A stretch of DNA of 64,000 bases from Flavobacteriales bacterium (GTDB lineage Bacteria > Bacteroidota > Bacteroidia > Flavobacteriales_D > Sanyastnellaceae). The translations under genes and the position numbers were made by a program. The stretch spans positions 1 to 64,000 of the forward strand of contig PKDZ01000073.1 of NCBI GenBank assembly GCA_002862785.1. Direction: 5' to 3'. Each line of letters starts with the position of its first letter. Within the stretch, counting starts at the first letter, position 1. Below, one piece after another: positions 17,822-27,125 of this stretch. Under the pieces are notes generated by a model. It worked only from the letters and a program-made list of their open reading frames with translations. It made no database searches and was not told the DNA's origin.

Positions 17822-19363
17822 ATGGACCCCACCCCCTACATCATCGGCGGCATCGCCGGACTCGTCGCCGGAGGCGGCGTGGCCTACGCCATCCTGAACG
17901 GCGTTCTCAAGGGCAAGGCTTCCACCATCATCAAGGAAGCGGAGCAGAAAGGCGAAAACATCAAGGAGAAGAAAATCCTGCAGGCCAAGGAGAAATTCCT
18001 GAAGCTGAAGGAGGAGCACAGCAAGGAAATCAAGGCGCGCAACGCCAAGGTGCAAGCCCTAGAGGACCAGCTGAAGAACACCGAGCGCAACCTGAAGCGC
18101 GACGACCAGCAATTGAAGGACCACCGCAAGCGCCTCCAGCGCGACGAGGAGACCCTCAAGGCACGGCTCCAATCCAACGAGACCAAGCAGAAAGAACTGG
18201 AGAAGACACAGGCCCAAGCTGCCAAGCTGCTTTCGGAAGCCGCGGGAATGTCCGTGGACGCTGCCAAAGAGGAACTCAAGGAGCAGATTTTGGGCGATGC
18301 CCGCGCCATGGCCGCCCAAGAGGTCCAGGACATCCTCGATGATGCACGAGGCCGGGCCAACCAGGACGCCAAGAAAATCGTCATCCAGACCATCCAACGC
18401 GTGGCCACGGAGCACGCCGTGGAGAACAGCGTGTCCGTCTTCAACATCGGAAGCGACGACATCAAGGGGCGCATCATCGGCCGGGAAGGACGCAACATCC
18501 GGGCACTGGAGGCCGCGACGGGCGTCGAGTTCATCGTGGACGACACCCCGGAAGCCATCATCCTGAGCTGCTTCGACCCCGTCCGCCGGGAGATTGCCCG
18601 ACTCAGTCTCCACCAGCTCGTCAGCGACGGCCGCATCCACCCGGCCCGCATCGAGGAAGTCGTGGGCAAGACCACCCGGAAAATCGAGGAGGAGATTTTG
18701 CAAGTCGGCAAGCGCACGGTTATTGACCTTGGCATTCCCAACATGGCCAATGCCTTGGTGAGGATGGTCGGCCGGATGAAGTACCGCTCCAGCTACGGGC
18801 AGAACCTGCTCCAGCACAGCCGTGAGGTCGCCAACCTCTGCGCCACCATGGCGGCTGAGCTCGGTCTCGATACCAAGGCCGCCAAGCGCGCTGGCCTGCT
18901 CCACGACATCGGCAAGGTCAGCGACGAGGAGAGCGAGTTGCCACACGCCATCCTCGGCATGAAGCTCGCCGAGAAGGCCGGAGAGCGACCGGATGTGCTC
19001 AATGCCATCGGCGCCCACCACGACGAAATCGAGATGACCTCCCTCATCTCCCCCATCGTCCAGGTCTGCGATGCGATTTCCGGCGCCCGTCCCGGTGCCC
19101 GCCGCGAAGTGGTTGAGAGCTACATCCAGCGCCTCAAGGACCTCGAGAACATCGCCCTCGAGCAGCCGGGCGTGACCCAGAGCTACGCCATCCAGGCCGG
19201 TCGTGAGCTCCGCGTCATGGTCGAGAGCGAGCAGGTCAACGACGAGATGGCTGAGCAGATCAGCTTCAACATCTCGCAGCGCATCATGAATGAGATGACC
19301 TACCCGGGACAGGTCAAGGTGACCGTCATCCGGGAGACCCGGGCCGTGAGCGTCGCCAAATGA
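17822..19363 (+). CDS. rny: Ribonuclease Y
   Basis: 513 residues. There is an N-terminal membrane helix ([20 protein letters not shown]), a long charged coiled coil (residues 25-200) and a KH domain ([20 protein letters not shown] with the GREG loop). An HD domain follows, with H and D in [15 protein letters not shown] and GLLHDIGKV. RNase Y is a membrane-anchored endonuclease that starts mRNA decay. The start is the ATG at 17822, 4 nt after the zapA stop; its stop overlaps the flippase start (ATGA). Confidence 0.95.
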   Translation: MDPTPYIIGGIAGLVAGGGVAYAILNGVLKGKASTIIKEAEQKGENIKEKKILQAKEKFLKLKEEHSKEIKARNAKVQALEDQLKNTERNLKRDDQQLKDHRKRLQRDEETLKARLQSNETKQKELEKTQAQAAKLLSEAAGMSVDAAKEELKEQILGDARAMAAQEVQDILDDARGRANQDAKKIVIQTIQRVATEHAVENSVSVFNIGSDDIKGRIIGREGRNIRALEAATGVEFIVDDTPEAIILSCFDPVRREIARLSLHQLVSDGRIHPARIEEVVGKTTRKIEEEILQVGKRTVIDLGIPNMANALVRMVGRMKYRSSYGQNLLQHSREVANLCATMAAELGLDTKAAKRAGLLHDIGKVSDEESELPHAILGMKLAEKAGERPDVLNAIGAHHDEIEMTSLISPIVQVCDAISGARPGARREVVESYIQRLKDLENIALEQPGVTQSYAIQAGRELRVMVESEQVNDEMAEQISFNISQRIMNEMTYPGQVKVTVIRETRAVSVAK

Positions 19364-20868
19364 GCCAAGGCCAGGACGGCACCTTTTCTCGCTCCGTCCA
19401 ATGGCAGACCCTGAATGTCGGGGTCCAGATTCTCATCCAGCTCGCGTTTGTCCGCGTCCTCGGTGAGTTCCTCTCTGAATCCGAATGGGGCCTCGTCGGC
19501 GTGGTCCTCGGCTTCGCCGGCTTGCTCGAAATCTTCGCGCAGCTCGGGGTCGGCCCGTCCCTCATCCAACGGAAGGACCTCAGCCGGGACCAGGTCTCGG
19601 CCGCCTTCTGGTTTTCCCTGTTCCAAGGGGCCGCCTTCTGCGCCTTGGTCTACTTCACGGCGCCCGCGGTCGCGCGTTGGTTCGAGAAACCGGACATGGA
19701 ACCGGTCATGCGCTGGGTCGCCTTCAGCTTTCTGATTGCCTCGGTGGCCCTCGTCCCGCGCTCCCTGCTTATCCGGAGGATGGATTTCCGGAGCCTCTTC
19801 TGGTCCTCCCTCCTCGCCATGGGACTCGGCACCGGCCTCTTCGGCATTTGGGCCGCGACCCAAGGCTGGGGCGTCTATGCCTACATCGGCGCCCTGCTCG
19901 TCCAGAACTCCCTGCTCGGGCTGAATTACTGGTGGAGGACAGGGCTGCGCATCTCCCTGCAGCCGCATGTGCGCCAGGCGGGAAGCCTCCTGCGGTATGG
20001 TGCGGCCAGCACCGTCTTCAATTTCCTCAATTACGCCGCCACCAAGCTCGATTTGCTCGTGCTCGACAAGTTCCTGCCGGCGGCCAAGGATGCCACGGTG
20101 GGTCTCTACGAACGCAGCGTCTACCTGATGAACACGCCGGTCACCGTGCTCGGCAAGCTCTCCGACAGTGTCCTGTTCAGCGGCATGAGCGGTGTGCAGG
20201 ACGAGCAGGAACGGTTGCGCGGCATCTTCTATGGTGGCACCTATGTGGTCACTACCCTCGTCATTCCCGGGGTGATTCTGCTGGAACTCTTCATGGAGGA
20301 CGTCGTCCTGACCCTGGTCGGGTCCACCTTGCTCCGGGTCGTTCCCTATGCCCGCATCTTGGTGCTGGCCATCCTGTTTCGCAGCTGGATCAAGGTCTGT
20401 GATGCCGTTGTGCGCGCAGTCGATGCCATCGTCCCCGCTTCGGTCATCAAGGCCGGCTTCTGCGCCATGGTCGGACTGTCCGCCTGGTATGGAGCACATG
20501 AAGGACTGGAGGCCCTGTGCCTCGGCATGGTCGTGGCCACCTCGGTCCAGGCCGTGGCCATGCTCCTGCTGACCCGCCGAAGCATCCGCTTCGAATGGGG
20601 CATGCTCTTCAAGCTCTCCCTCCCAGGACTGCGTGTCGGTCTTGCCTCCCTCTTGGGCGCTGTTCCCGCTTGGCTGCTCGCGGATGCCCTGCACTGGTCC
20701 CTCCATTTCCTGCTTGGTGCGGGCGGCATGGCCATGGGAGCCTTTGCCTTGGCTTGGTTTCGGCCTCAGGGACTGCGGGTCGGCCCATACGACCTCCTCG
20801 CCCAGCTGGCCACGCGCCTGCCTTCCGCTGCACTTCGGAACCGTTGGGTATCCGACGACACCCGTTGA
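19360..20868 (+). CDS. Oligosaccharide flippase (Wzx-like, MATE/MVF superfamily)
   Basis: 502 residues with about 12-14 predicted membrane helices. The N-terminus [20 protein letters not shown] and the block [20 protein letters not shown] are typical of polysaccharide synthesis flippases that move lipid-linked glycan units across the inner membrane. It is coupled to rny by a 4-nt overlap, an unusual partner, so the link may be only transcriptional. A second flippase gene is at 49048. Confidence 0.85.
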   Translation: MSQGQDGTFSRSVQWQTLNVGVQILIQLAFVRVLGEFLSESEWGLVGVVLGFAGLLEIFAQLGVGPSLIQRKDLSRDQVSAAFWFSLFQGAAFCALVYFTAPAVARWFEKPDMEPVMRWVAFSFLIASVALVPRSLLIRRMDFRSLFWSSLLAMGLGTGLFGIWAATQGWGVYAYIGALLVQNSLLGLNYWWRTGLRISLQPHVRQAGSLLRYGAASTVFNFLNYAATKLDLLVLDKFLPAAKDATVGLYERSVYLMNTPVTVLGKLSDSVLFSGMSGVQDEQERLRGIFYGGTYVVTTLVIPGVILLELFMEDVVLTLVGSTLLRVVPYARILVLAILFRSWIKVCDAVVRAVDAIVPASVIKAGFCAMVGLSAWYGAHEGLEALCLGMVVATSVQAVAMLLLTRRSIRFEWGMLFKLSLPGLRVGLASLLGAVPAWLLADALHWSLHFLLGAGGMAMGAFALAWFRPQGLRVGPYDLLAQLATRLPSAALRNRWVSDDTR

Positions 20869-20881
20869 GCGGGCCCCGTGC

Positions 20882-20889
20882 TACTTTCG
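20882..20889 (+). promoter_or_regulatory. -7 promoter element (TACTTTCG) for the DUF4476 gene
   Basis: One mismatch to TAnnTTTG, ending 7 nt before the ATG at 20897. It is the same geometry as the element at 12987. Confidence 0.5.
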
Positions 20890-20896
20890 CGGCCCG

Positions 20897-21574
20897 ATGC
20901 ACCGCTCACTCCTCTCCTTCTTCGTCTTGGGCTTTGGGCTTCTGCTCTCTGCCGACGGATGGGGCATGTCGGAGAGGGACAGCCTCTGGGTCCGGGGCGG
21001 ACTGACCCTGGCCGACTCGATGGTCGTCGACGTGGAATGGCGTCTTGGAGGACAGGACCCCGGCAGTGGGACCGATACGGTCTGGACCCGGATTTCGCGG
21101 ACCGACGCCCTGTTGGCCTGGGCCCGGACCGACTCCGCCCAGGTCCAGCTCGACGCCGCTTGGCCCGCCTGGATGGACAGCGCGGAATTCCAGCTGGCCC
21201 TCGACGTCTCAGGATTGTCTCTATCCCTGTTCCGGGACACCCTCCGTGCGCCATGGGGACCGCTGGAATCCGGTTGCTTTCCGACCACCCCCACCCATGA
21301 GGTAAACCAGCTCCTCCGGGACCTCGGGGACCTTCCGTTCGAGTCCAAACGTCTTGACGCCGCCGTGCCCTGGCTGCGCCGCCACTGCCTGTCCATTCCC
21401 GATGTGCGCCGCATCGCCAACCTGTTCGACGATGACGGCAGACGCATGTCCATTGTGCAGGTGGCCCGCATCACCCGGCCGGAGGTCATGCCCTCTCTGG
21501 TGGACCTGTTCTTCAGCTCGCGGTACAAGGCCCAATACCTCGAGTGGCTAAAGGGCGACGAGTGCCCAAATTGA
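20897..21574 (+). CDS. Secreted DUF4476-like protein
   Basis: 225 residues with a signal peptide (LLSFFVLGFGLLLSADGWG). The C-terminal 90 residues (VNQLLRDLGDLPFESKRLDA, LSIPDVRRIANLFDDDGRRM, SRYKAQYLEWL) resemble the helical DUF4476 domain found in many secreted Bacteroidota proteins, whose role is unknown. The middle is a divergent beta region. The frame is open upstream, but the -7 element and signal peptide fix the start at 20897. Confidence 0.7.
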   Translation: MHRSLLSFFVLGFGLLLSADGWGMSERDSLWVRGGLTLADSMVVDVEWRLGGQDPGSGTDTVWTRISRTDALLAWARTDSAQVQLDAAWPAWMDSAEFQLALDVSGLSLSLFRDTLRAPWGPLESGCFPTTPTHEVNQLLRDLGDLPFESKRLDAAVPWLRRHCLSIPDVRRIANLFDDDGRRMSIVQVARITRPEVMPSLVDLFFSSRYKAQYLEWLKGDECPN

Positions 21575-21670
21575 GGATGCGGACCGGCCGCCTCTCCCGT
21601 GTGGAAAACGCGGTCAAACCCGAATTGAACGGAATGAGGCCGCCGGTTGTTTTCACAGCAACTTCGCACC

Positions 21671-22756
21671 ATGATGTCCACCTCGACCCAGACCATCCAC
21701 AACTTCTCCGCCGGCCCTTGCATCCTGCCCCCGTCCGTGATGCAGCAGGCCTCCGATGCCGTACGCGAACTCGACGGGTCGGGCCTCAGCCTGGTTGAAA
21801 TCTCCCACCGGAGCAAAGCCTTCGTCGACGTCATGGAGGAGGCGCGCAGCCTTGTCCGAAGCGAGTTGAACCTGCCCGACCACTACGAAGTGCTCTTCCT
21901 GCAGGGCGGTGCCAGCCTCGGATTCCTCACCACGGCCATGAACTTCACCCCTGAAGGCGGCAGCATGGACTACGCCGTGACCGGGACCTGGGCGAAGAAG
22001 GCGTTGAAGGAGGCCCAGAAAATGGGTGCGGCCCAGGCCATCACCTCCAGCGAAGAGACCGGCTTCGACCGCATTCCGGCCCTGCCGGCCACCAGCAGCG
22101 CCGGCGCCGTCCACATCACGACCAACAACACGATTTTTGGCACCCAGTACGCCGGGGACCCGACCATCGACACGCCCATGGTGGCCGACATGAGCTCGGA
22201 CATCTTCTCCCGGCCGGTGGACATCGAGAAGTACGCCTGCATCTACGCCGGCGCCCAGAAGAACATGGGCCCTGCCGGCACCGTGCTGTATATCTACGAC
22301 AAGAACAAGGCCGGACAGCATGGCAAGGATCTGCCGAGCTACCTCGACCTCGCCGTCCACGCCGACAAGGACAGCATGTTCAACACCCCACCGGTCTTCG
22401 CCGTCTACACCAGCATGCTCACGCTCCGCTGGCTCAAGGCTGAGGGCGGTGTCGCCGAAATGCAGAAGCGCAATGCCGCCAAGGCCGCCTGCATCTACGG
22501 GGAAATCGACCGGAACCCCCTCTTCAACGGATTCGCCCAGGCCGACTCCCGCAGCGTGATGAACGCCACGTTCACCGCCGCCGATGACGCCCATACGCCG
22601 CTCTTCCTCGATGCCTGCGCTGCGGCCGGCATCAATGGCATCAAAGGGCACCGTTCGGTCGGGGGCTTCCGCGCCTCCATGTACAACGCCCTGCCCCTCT
22701 CCAGCGTCGAGGTTCTCGTCGACGTCATGAAGGAGTTCGAGCGGACCCACGGTTGA
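21671..22756 (+). CDS. serC: Phosphoserine aminotransferase
   Basis: 361 residues. NFSAGPCILPPSVMQQA opens the class V aminotransferase fold, followed by FLQGGASLGF, TTNNTIFGTQY, and the PLP lysine in YAGAQKNMGPAG. It converts 3-phosphohydroxypyruvate and glutamate to O-phosphoserine, step two of serine synthesis and hence upstream of cysteine and glycine. Two adjacent ATGs (21671, 21674) are possible starts. It is followed by serA 30 nt later. Confidence 0.95.
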   Translation: MMSTSTQTIHNFSAGPCILPPSVMQQASDAVRELDGSGLSLVEISHRSKAFVDVMEEARSLVRSELNLPDHYEVLFLQGGASLGFLTTAMNFTPEGGSMDYAVTGTWAKKALKEAQKMGAAQAITSSEETGFDRIPALPATSSAGAVHITTNNTIFGTQYAGDPTIDTPMVADMSSDIFSRPVDIEKYACIYAGAQKNMGPAGTVLYIYDKNKAGQHGKDLPSYLDLAVHADKDSMFNTPPVFAVYTSMLTLRWLKAEGGVAEMQKRNAAKAACIYGEIDRNPLFNGFAQADSRSVMNATFTAADDAHTPLFLDACAAAGINGIKGHRSVGGFRASMYNALPLSSVEVLVDVMKEFERTHG

Positions 22757-22786
22757 ACTGATCCACACCCATCCATTACCATTGAC

Positions 22787-23752
22787 ATGAAAGTCCTCGC
22801 CAACGACGGCATTTCCGCCAAGGCCAAGGCCGCCCTCGAAGCGGAAGGCATCACCGTCTCCACCGATCACGTGGAGCAAGCCGACCTCATCGACACCCTC
22901 AACCGCGAAGGCTACGCCGGCATCCTCGTCCGCAGCGCCACCAAGGTCCGCCAGGACCTCATCGACGCCTGCCCCGACCTCCGCTTCATCGGACGCGGCG
23001 GTGTCGGCATGGACAACATCGACGTCGACTACGCCCGCGGGGCGGGCAAGGTGGTGTTCAACACGCCAGCGGCCAGCTCCCAGAGCGTGGCCGAGCTGGT
23101 CATGGCCCACCTGTTCGCCATGGCGCGCTCCCTGCACCGCAGCTACCCGGCCATGCCGGAGCGGGGCGCGGTAGAGTTCAAGGTGCTCAAGAAGGCGTAT
23201 GCCAAAGGCATCGAGCTCCGCGGCAAGACGCTGGGCATCGTCGGGTTCGGCCGCATCGGCACCTCCGTGGCCGAATACGCCCTCGGATGCGGCATGCACG
23301 TCATCGGGGTCGACCGCGAAGGCACGTCCCGCACCGTCAACGTCAAGGTTCAATTGGGCGGAGGCAACGTCCAGGAGGTCGCCGTGGAGATTCCGCTGGT
23401 TTCGATGGACGAGATGCTCGCCCAGGCCGACGCCGTGACCTTCCACGTGCCCGCCCAGGCCGACGGTTCGCCCGTCCTCGACGCCGCGGGCGTCGCGGCG
23501 ATGAAGGAAGGCGCCATGTTGGTCAACACGGCCCGCGGTGGCACGGTCGATGAGGCCGCGGTCAGCGCCGCCGTCACCTCCGGCCACCTCCGTGCGGCCG
23601 CCCTCGACGTCTTCGTCGGTGAGCCCAAGCCCGACCCGGCCCTGCTTCAGGTGGACGGCCTGGCGCTCACGCCGCACATCGGCGCAGCCACCCTCGAGGC
23701 GCAGGACCGCATCGGTGACGAACTCGTCGAGCGCATCCTCGAATTGCGTTAA
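22787..23752 (+). CDS. serA: D-3-phosphoglycerate dehydrogenase, short form without ACT domain
   Basis: 321 residues of the D-2-hydroxyacid dehydrogenase fold. The NAD motif is GIVGFGRIGTSVAEYAL; catalytic Arg is in LVNTARGG, Glu in VGEPKPDP and His in LTPHIGAAT. It oxidises 3-phosphoglycerate, the first step of serine synthesis, and lies directly after serC. It lacks the C-terminal ACT domain, so serine feedback through that domain is not expected. Confidence 0.92.
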   Translation: MKVLANDGISAKAKAALEAEGITVSTDHVEQADLIDTLNREGYAGILVRSATKVRQDLIDACPDLRFIGRGGVGMDNIDVDYARGAGKVVFNTPAASSQSVAELVMAHLFAMARSLHRSYPAMPERGAVEFKVLKKAYAKGIELRGKTLGIVGFGRIGTSVAEYALGCGMHVIGVDREGTSRTVNVKVQLGGGNVQEVAVEIPLVSMDEMLAQADAVTFHVPAQADGSPVLDAAGVAAMKEGAMLVNTARGGTVDEAAVSAAVTSGHLRAAALDVFVGEPKPDPALLQVDGLALTPHIGAATLEAQDRIGDELVERILELR

Positions 23753-23793
23753 TTCGAACATCCCACCGGTTCCCCGGTGCGGCGCTGCGTTCA

Positions 23794-24978
23794 ATGACCA
23801 CGAAGCCCGCCCTCCTGAAGCCCTTTTGCGCGGTGTTGCCACCGGCCGACAAGGCCCATCTGGTGGCCATCCGGAGCTATGTCACCTACAGCAACTACGA
23901 GCTGAAGGACAAGCTCGCCCGCAATCCGTTCAGCTACCTACACGTCATCCATCCGTCGGGTGAACAGACCCCGCACGGCGCGGACATGCAACCGATCCGG
24001 GAAGCCTACGAAGCGTTCGTGGATCGAGGTTGGTTGCAGCGGGATGAGCAGGCCGCGTATTACGCGTTGCGGCAGGAAAGCCCACTGGGCACCGTGACCG
24101 GACTGGTCGGGCTTGTTCCGGTGCAGGCCGTGCGGGAGGACCGCCTCAAGGTTCACGAGTCCACCCTCAGCGACCGGGAGGTCCTGTTTGCCAACTACCT
24201 CGCCCAGGTCGGCCTCAATGCCGAACCGGCCCTGCTTGGTCATGCGCCATCGCCGGACATCACGGCCCTGACCACATCGGCCACGGCCGGCCGGCCTGAC
24301 ATGGATTTCACCACCGCGGACGGCGTGCGTCACTCGCTGTGGCGCGTGGTGGGTGAGATCGCGCGCAGTTTGGAGTCTTCGCTGGCCCAGTTGGATGCGG
24401 TCTACATCGCCGATGGACACCACCGCGTGGCCTCCAGCTTGCGCGTGGCCGACGCCCACCCGGACCACAAGGAGGCCCAGCATTTCATGGCCCTGCTCGT
24501 CCCGGGCGACCAGCTCGTCTTCCGGGGTTACCACCGCATCGTCAACCTCCGCCGCCATGCGCTCGATCCTGATCGTGTGAAGTCGGTGTTCGACTCCATG
24601 AAAGGCGTCCGTTGGATTGAGGGTGAGGAGACCGCAGCCCACGGCATCCAGCTGCGGGGCGCCTTGTCCGGCACTCTGCTGGTGGACGCCGCTGTTGCGG
24701 GCGTGACCCTGCCCGAATGGCTGCAGCACAGTGTCTTGGGACCAGTCTTCGGCATCCTCGAACCCCGGACGGACAAGCGGTTGCGGTGTGTCACCGAAGA
24801 CCAACTGAAGTCGTGGACAGAGAAAGAGGGCGACCTGGCCTTCGTCATGCCGCCGCTCGATTTCGAAGGACTGAAATCGGTGGCCGATGGGGGCCGCCAC
24901 ATGCCGCCAAAGAGCACCTGGATTGCCCCGAAGTTGCGCAGTGGACTTGCCCTGTTTGATTTCGGTCGGGCCGAGTGA
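23794..24978 (+). CDS. DUF1015 family protein
   Basis: 394 residues with the family blocks PFCAVLPPADKAHLVAIRSY, NPFSYLHVIHP, YIADGHHRVASSLRVA and FRGYHRIV. The YIADGHHR motif suggests a HxxR active or phosphate site, and the family is often described as an uncharacterised HTH/kinase-like protein. It follows serC-serA, an order conserved in many Bacteroidota, which implies a link to serine metabolism. The activity is not known from the sequence. Confidence 0.88.
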   Translation: MTTKPALLKPFCAVLPPADKAHLVAIRSYVTYSNYELKDKLARNPFSYLHVIHPSGEQTPHGADMQPIREAYEAFVDRGWLQRDEQAAYYALRQESPLGTVTGLVGLVPVQAVREDRLKVHESTLSDREVLFANYLAQVGLNAEPALLGHAPSPDITALTTSATAGRPDMDFTTADGVRHSLWRVVGEIARSLESSLAQLDAVYIADGHHRVASSLRVADAHPDHKEAQHFMALLVPGDQLVFRGYHRIVNLRRHALDPDRVKSVFDSMKGVRWIEGEETAAHGIQLRGALSGTLLVDAAVAGVTLPEWLQHSVLGPVFGILEPRTDKRLRCVTEDQLKSWTEKEGDLAFVMPPLDFEGLKSVADGGRHMPPKSTWIAPKLRSGLALFDFGRAE

Positions 24979-24988
24979 CCTTTGTCCC

Positions 24989-25669
24989 ATGCAGGAGATT
25001 GGAGCCGCTTGGACCTCGGTACGCGAGGCCGTCCCAGACCACGTGACCGTCGTGGCGGTCAGCAAGACCAAACCCGTCGAAGCCGTGGTTGCGGCCCATG
25101 CCGCCGGCGCCCGGGCATTCGGTGAGAATCGGGTGCAAGAGCTGGTCGGGAAGCACGAAGCCCTCACGCACCCCGACGCTCCGCATCATGCTGATTATGC
25201 GGACCTGCAATGGCACCAGATTGGAACCCTGCAGCGCAACAAGGTCAAGTACATCGCCCCGTTTGTCAGTCTGATTCACGCCGTGGATCAGGTGTCCCTG
25301 CTCGACGAGATCGAGAAACGGGCCGCCGCTGCACGGCGGCGCATTCCGGTTCTGCTGCAAGTGCACATCGCCGAGGAGCAGACCAAGTTCGGATTCGGTG
25401 CCGATGACCTCCCGACCGTGTGTGACCGTTTGGATGCGGGCGATTGGGCCCATGTCGACGTCACCGGTTTGATGGGCATGGCCACCTTCACGCCCGACAC
25501 GGTCCAGGTGGGACGTGAATTTGCCGGCCTCCGTCGGCAGTTCGAGTCGATGGGTGCCGGACGGAATTGGACCACCCTGTCCATGGGCATGAGCGGAGAC
25601 TGGCGGATCGCCGTGGAAGAAGGCAGCACCATGGTGCGCATCGGGAGCGCGATTTTCGGAAGCCGATGA
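24989..25669 (+). CDS. YggS/PROSC family pyridoxal-5'-phosphate homeostasis protein
   Basis: 226 residues, alanine-racemase-like TIM barrel. The PLP lysine is in VVAVSKTKPVEAV; AFGENRVQELVGK, WHQIGTLQRNKVKYI, LLQVHIAEEQTKFGF and LSMGMSGDWRIAVEEGSTMV complete the family signature. It binds PLP and buffers its supply. GACCTTTG, a variant -7 element, ends 4 nt before the ATG, so it may have its own promoter. Its stop overlaps the next gene (ATGA). Confidence 0.93.
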   Translation: MQEIGAAWTSVREAVPDHVTVVAVSKTKPVEAVVAAHAAGARAFGENRVQELVGKHEALTHPDAPHHADYADLQWHQIGTLQRNKVKYIAPFVSLIHAVDQVSLLDEIEKRAAAARRRIPVLLQVHIAEEQTKFGFGADDLPTVCDRLDAGDWAHVDVTGLMGMATFTPDTVQVGREFAGLRRQFESMGAGRNWTTLSMGMSGDWRIAVEEGSTMVRIGSAIFGSR

Positions 25670-25944
25670 ATGCGCGCCTCCGTCCCTACGAGCCCTGGTT
25701 CCGGGCCTGGTTGATTCTCGCTCCGCTGGTGGCGTGGGGCAGCCACTTCATCATCTTCAATGCCCGGATGCGCTTGGCCCAGCTGGCCAAGGACAGCATG
25801 CAAGTCGACGAGCCGGAGGGCACCGTCGGCTATGCGGCCGCTTGTACCGTGGCCTTCACGCTGCTGATGGTCGTGATTGCCCGCCTCTGGGTCAAGGTGA
25901 CTCCGGCGGACGATGGCGAGGCCAAGGAGGAGGCAGACGCCTGA
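25666..25944 (+). CDS. Small two-helix membrane protein, unknown function
   Basis: 92 residues with two hydrophobic segments (WLILAPLVAWGSHFIIF and AAACTVAFTLLMVVIARLWV) and an acidic C-terminus. I do not recognise the family. It overlaps the yggS-like gene by 4 nt, so it is translated from the same mRNA. A GGCGGT/ACCGCC hairpin (25973-25988) sits between it and the convergent FAD oxidase gene. Confidence 0.65.
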   Translation: MNARLRPYEPWFRAWLILAPLVAWGSHFIIFNARMRLAQLAKDSMQVDEPEGTVGYAAACTVAFTLLMVVIARLWVKVTPADDGEAKEEADA

Positions 25945-25979
25945 GCGCCCACCCTCCTCCTTGTGAATCGCAGGGCGGT

Positions 25980-27125
25980 TCAGACCGCCAGCTTGGTGCG
26001 TTCTCCCTTCAGGGCCTCTCGGGTCATCGCAAATCGGGACACGTCGAATTCGGGCTGGACACCCAGGGCCATCTGGGCGAGCAGGCGGCCGATGAGCGGA
26101 CCGAACTTGAAGCCGTGCCCGCTAAACCCCGCGCCGACAATGAGCCCGTCCGGAGTGCGGTCGAGGATGAAGTCCCGGTCCGCGGTGCCACTGTAGAAGC
26201 AGACGTATTCCCAATCGATGCGGGCCTCAGCGAGCTCCGGCAGGTGGGCCGCCAAAAAGGCCCGGGCCTCTTGTTTGAAGTCCTCACTGACCTTGCGGTC
26301 GTCGCCGTCGGGATGACCGGCGGGACCGGGATGGTGGTTGGCCACCTTGATGCGGCCGTCCTTCACTGTGGGGATGGCGTAGAATCCACTGCCGAGGTCG
26401 CTGAAAACCGGCAGGCGGTGGAGCCTCTCCCCGAGGGTGGAGGCGTCGAAATAGACCAGCTGCTGGCGCGTGACCTCCATGGGCACATTGACCCAACGGC
26501 GGGTCCACGCCCCCGTGGTCACGACCACCTGGTCAAATTCAGCCCAGCCTTGGGCGCACCGGACGGCCTTGGACTGCACCTCGAGGGCTTCCCTCCGCCA
26601 TTCCACCCCTTCATTGCCCAGCCACGCGGCCAAGCCCTGCAGGATGACCTCCGGATCGAGCACGCCGCCGAGCCGGTCCACTGTGGCCTGGCCGACCTCG
26701 AACCCCGGCCATTCTTCGGCTACGCGGCCCCGCCCGAGGCGGTCCGCCCGGAGACCCATGTCGCGCATCGTGCGCCAGCTCTCCAACGCGTGCCGGTCCC
26801 CCGGCTGCTCGACAAGGAGCTTGCCCGTTTCGTGGAGCAAAGGCCGCCCGAGCTGGACGGACCACTCCGCCCAAAGGCGCCGGGCCCGAACCGCCATGGA
26901 CACGAAGCCCTCGTCCATTCCGTAGTGGACGCGGAAACTGCGACCGGTGTCCACTGAGGCGCCGGGTCCAGTCCCCATCGGATGGGGATCATAGAGGGTC
27001 ACGTGGGCCCCGGCCCGGATCAGGTTCGCCGCCGTGAAGCCGCCCATGATGCCTCCGCCCACGACCGCCACACGACGGACACCGGAGGATGAGACCTGTC
27101 TGAGAAGGTGAGGATGGCCGGTCAT
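25980..27125 (-). CDS. FAD-dependent amine oxidase of the sarcosine/N-methyltryptophan/pipecolate oxidase group
   Basis: 381 residues. The dinucleotide-binding motif VAVVGGGIMGGFTAANLIRA lies near the N-terminus. CFYSGTADRDFILD (about residues 312-325) matches the region of monomeric sarcosine oxidases that carries the covalent 8-alpha-S-cysteinyl-FAD cysteine. GFSGHGFKFGPLIG is the conserved C-terminal flavin contact. The enzyme should oxidise a secondary amine or cyclic imino acid with O2, giving H2O2. The substrate is not known. Its ATG overlaps the stop of the ATP-grasp gene (ATGA), so the two form one operon behind the cysteine-rich leader at 28199-28270. Confidence 0.87.
   Translation of the reverse strand: MTGHPHLLRQVSSSGVRRVAVVGGGIMGGFTAANLIRAGAHVTLYDPHPMGTGPGASVDTGRSFRVHYGMDEGFVSMAVRARRLWAEWSVQLGRPLLHETGKLLVEQPGDRHALESWRTMRDMGLRADRLGRGRVAEEWPGFEVGQATVDRLGGVLDPEVILQGLAAWLGNEGVEWRREALEVQSKAVRCAQGWAEFDQVVVTTGAWTRRWVNVPMEVTRQQLVYFDASTLGERLHRLPVFSDLGSGFYAIPTVKDGRIKVANHHPGPAGHPDGDDRKVSEDFKQEARAFLAAHLPELAEARIDWEYVCFYSGTADRDFILDRTPDGLIVGAGFSGHGFKFGPLIGRLLAQMALGVQPEFDVSRFAMTREALKGERTKLAV

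Noticed and set aside
21653-23842. 729-residue minus-strand ORF covering serC and serA
   Set aside because: It is antisense to two clear enzymes, is low in complexity (Gly/Val/Asp/His) and is an artefact of high-GC codon bias.
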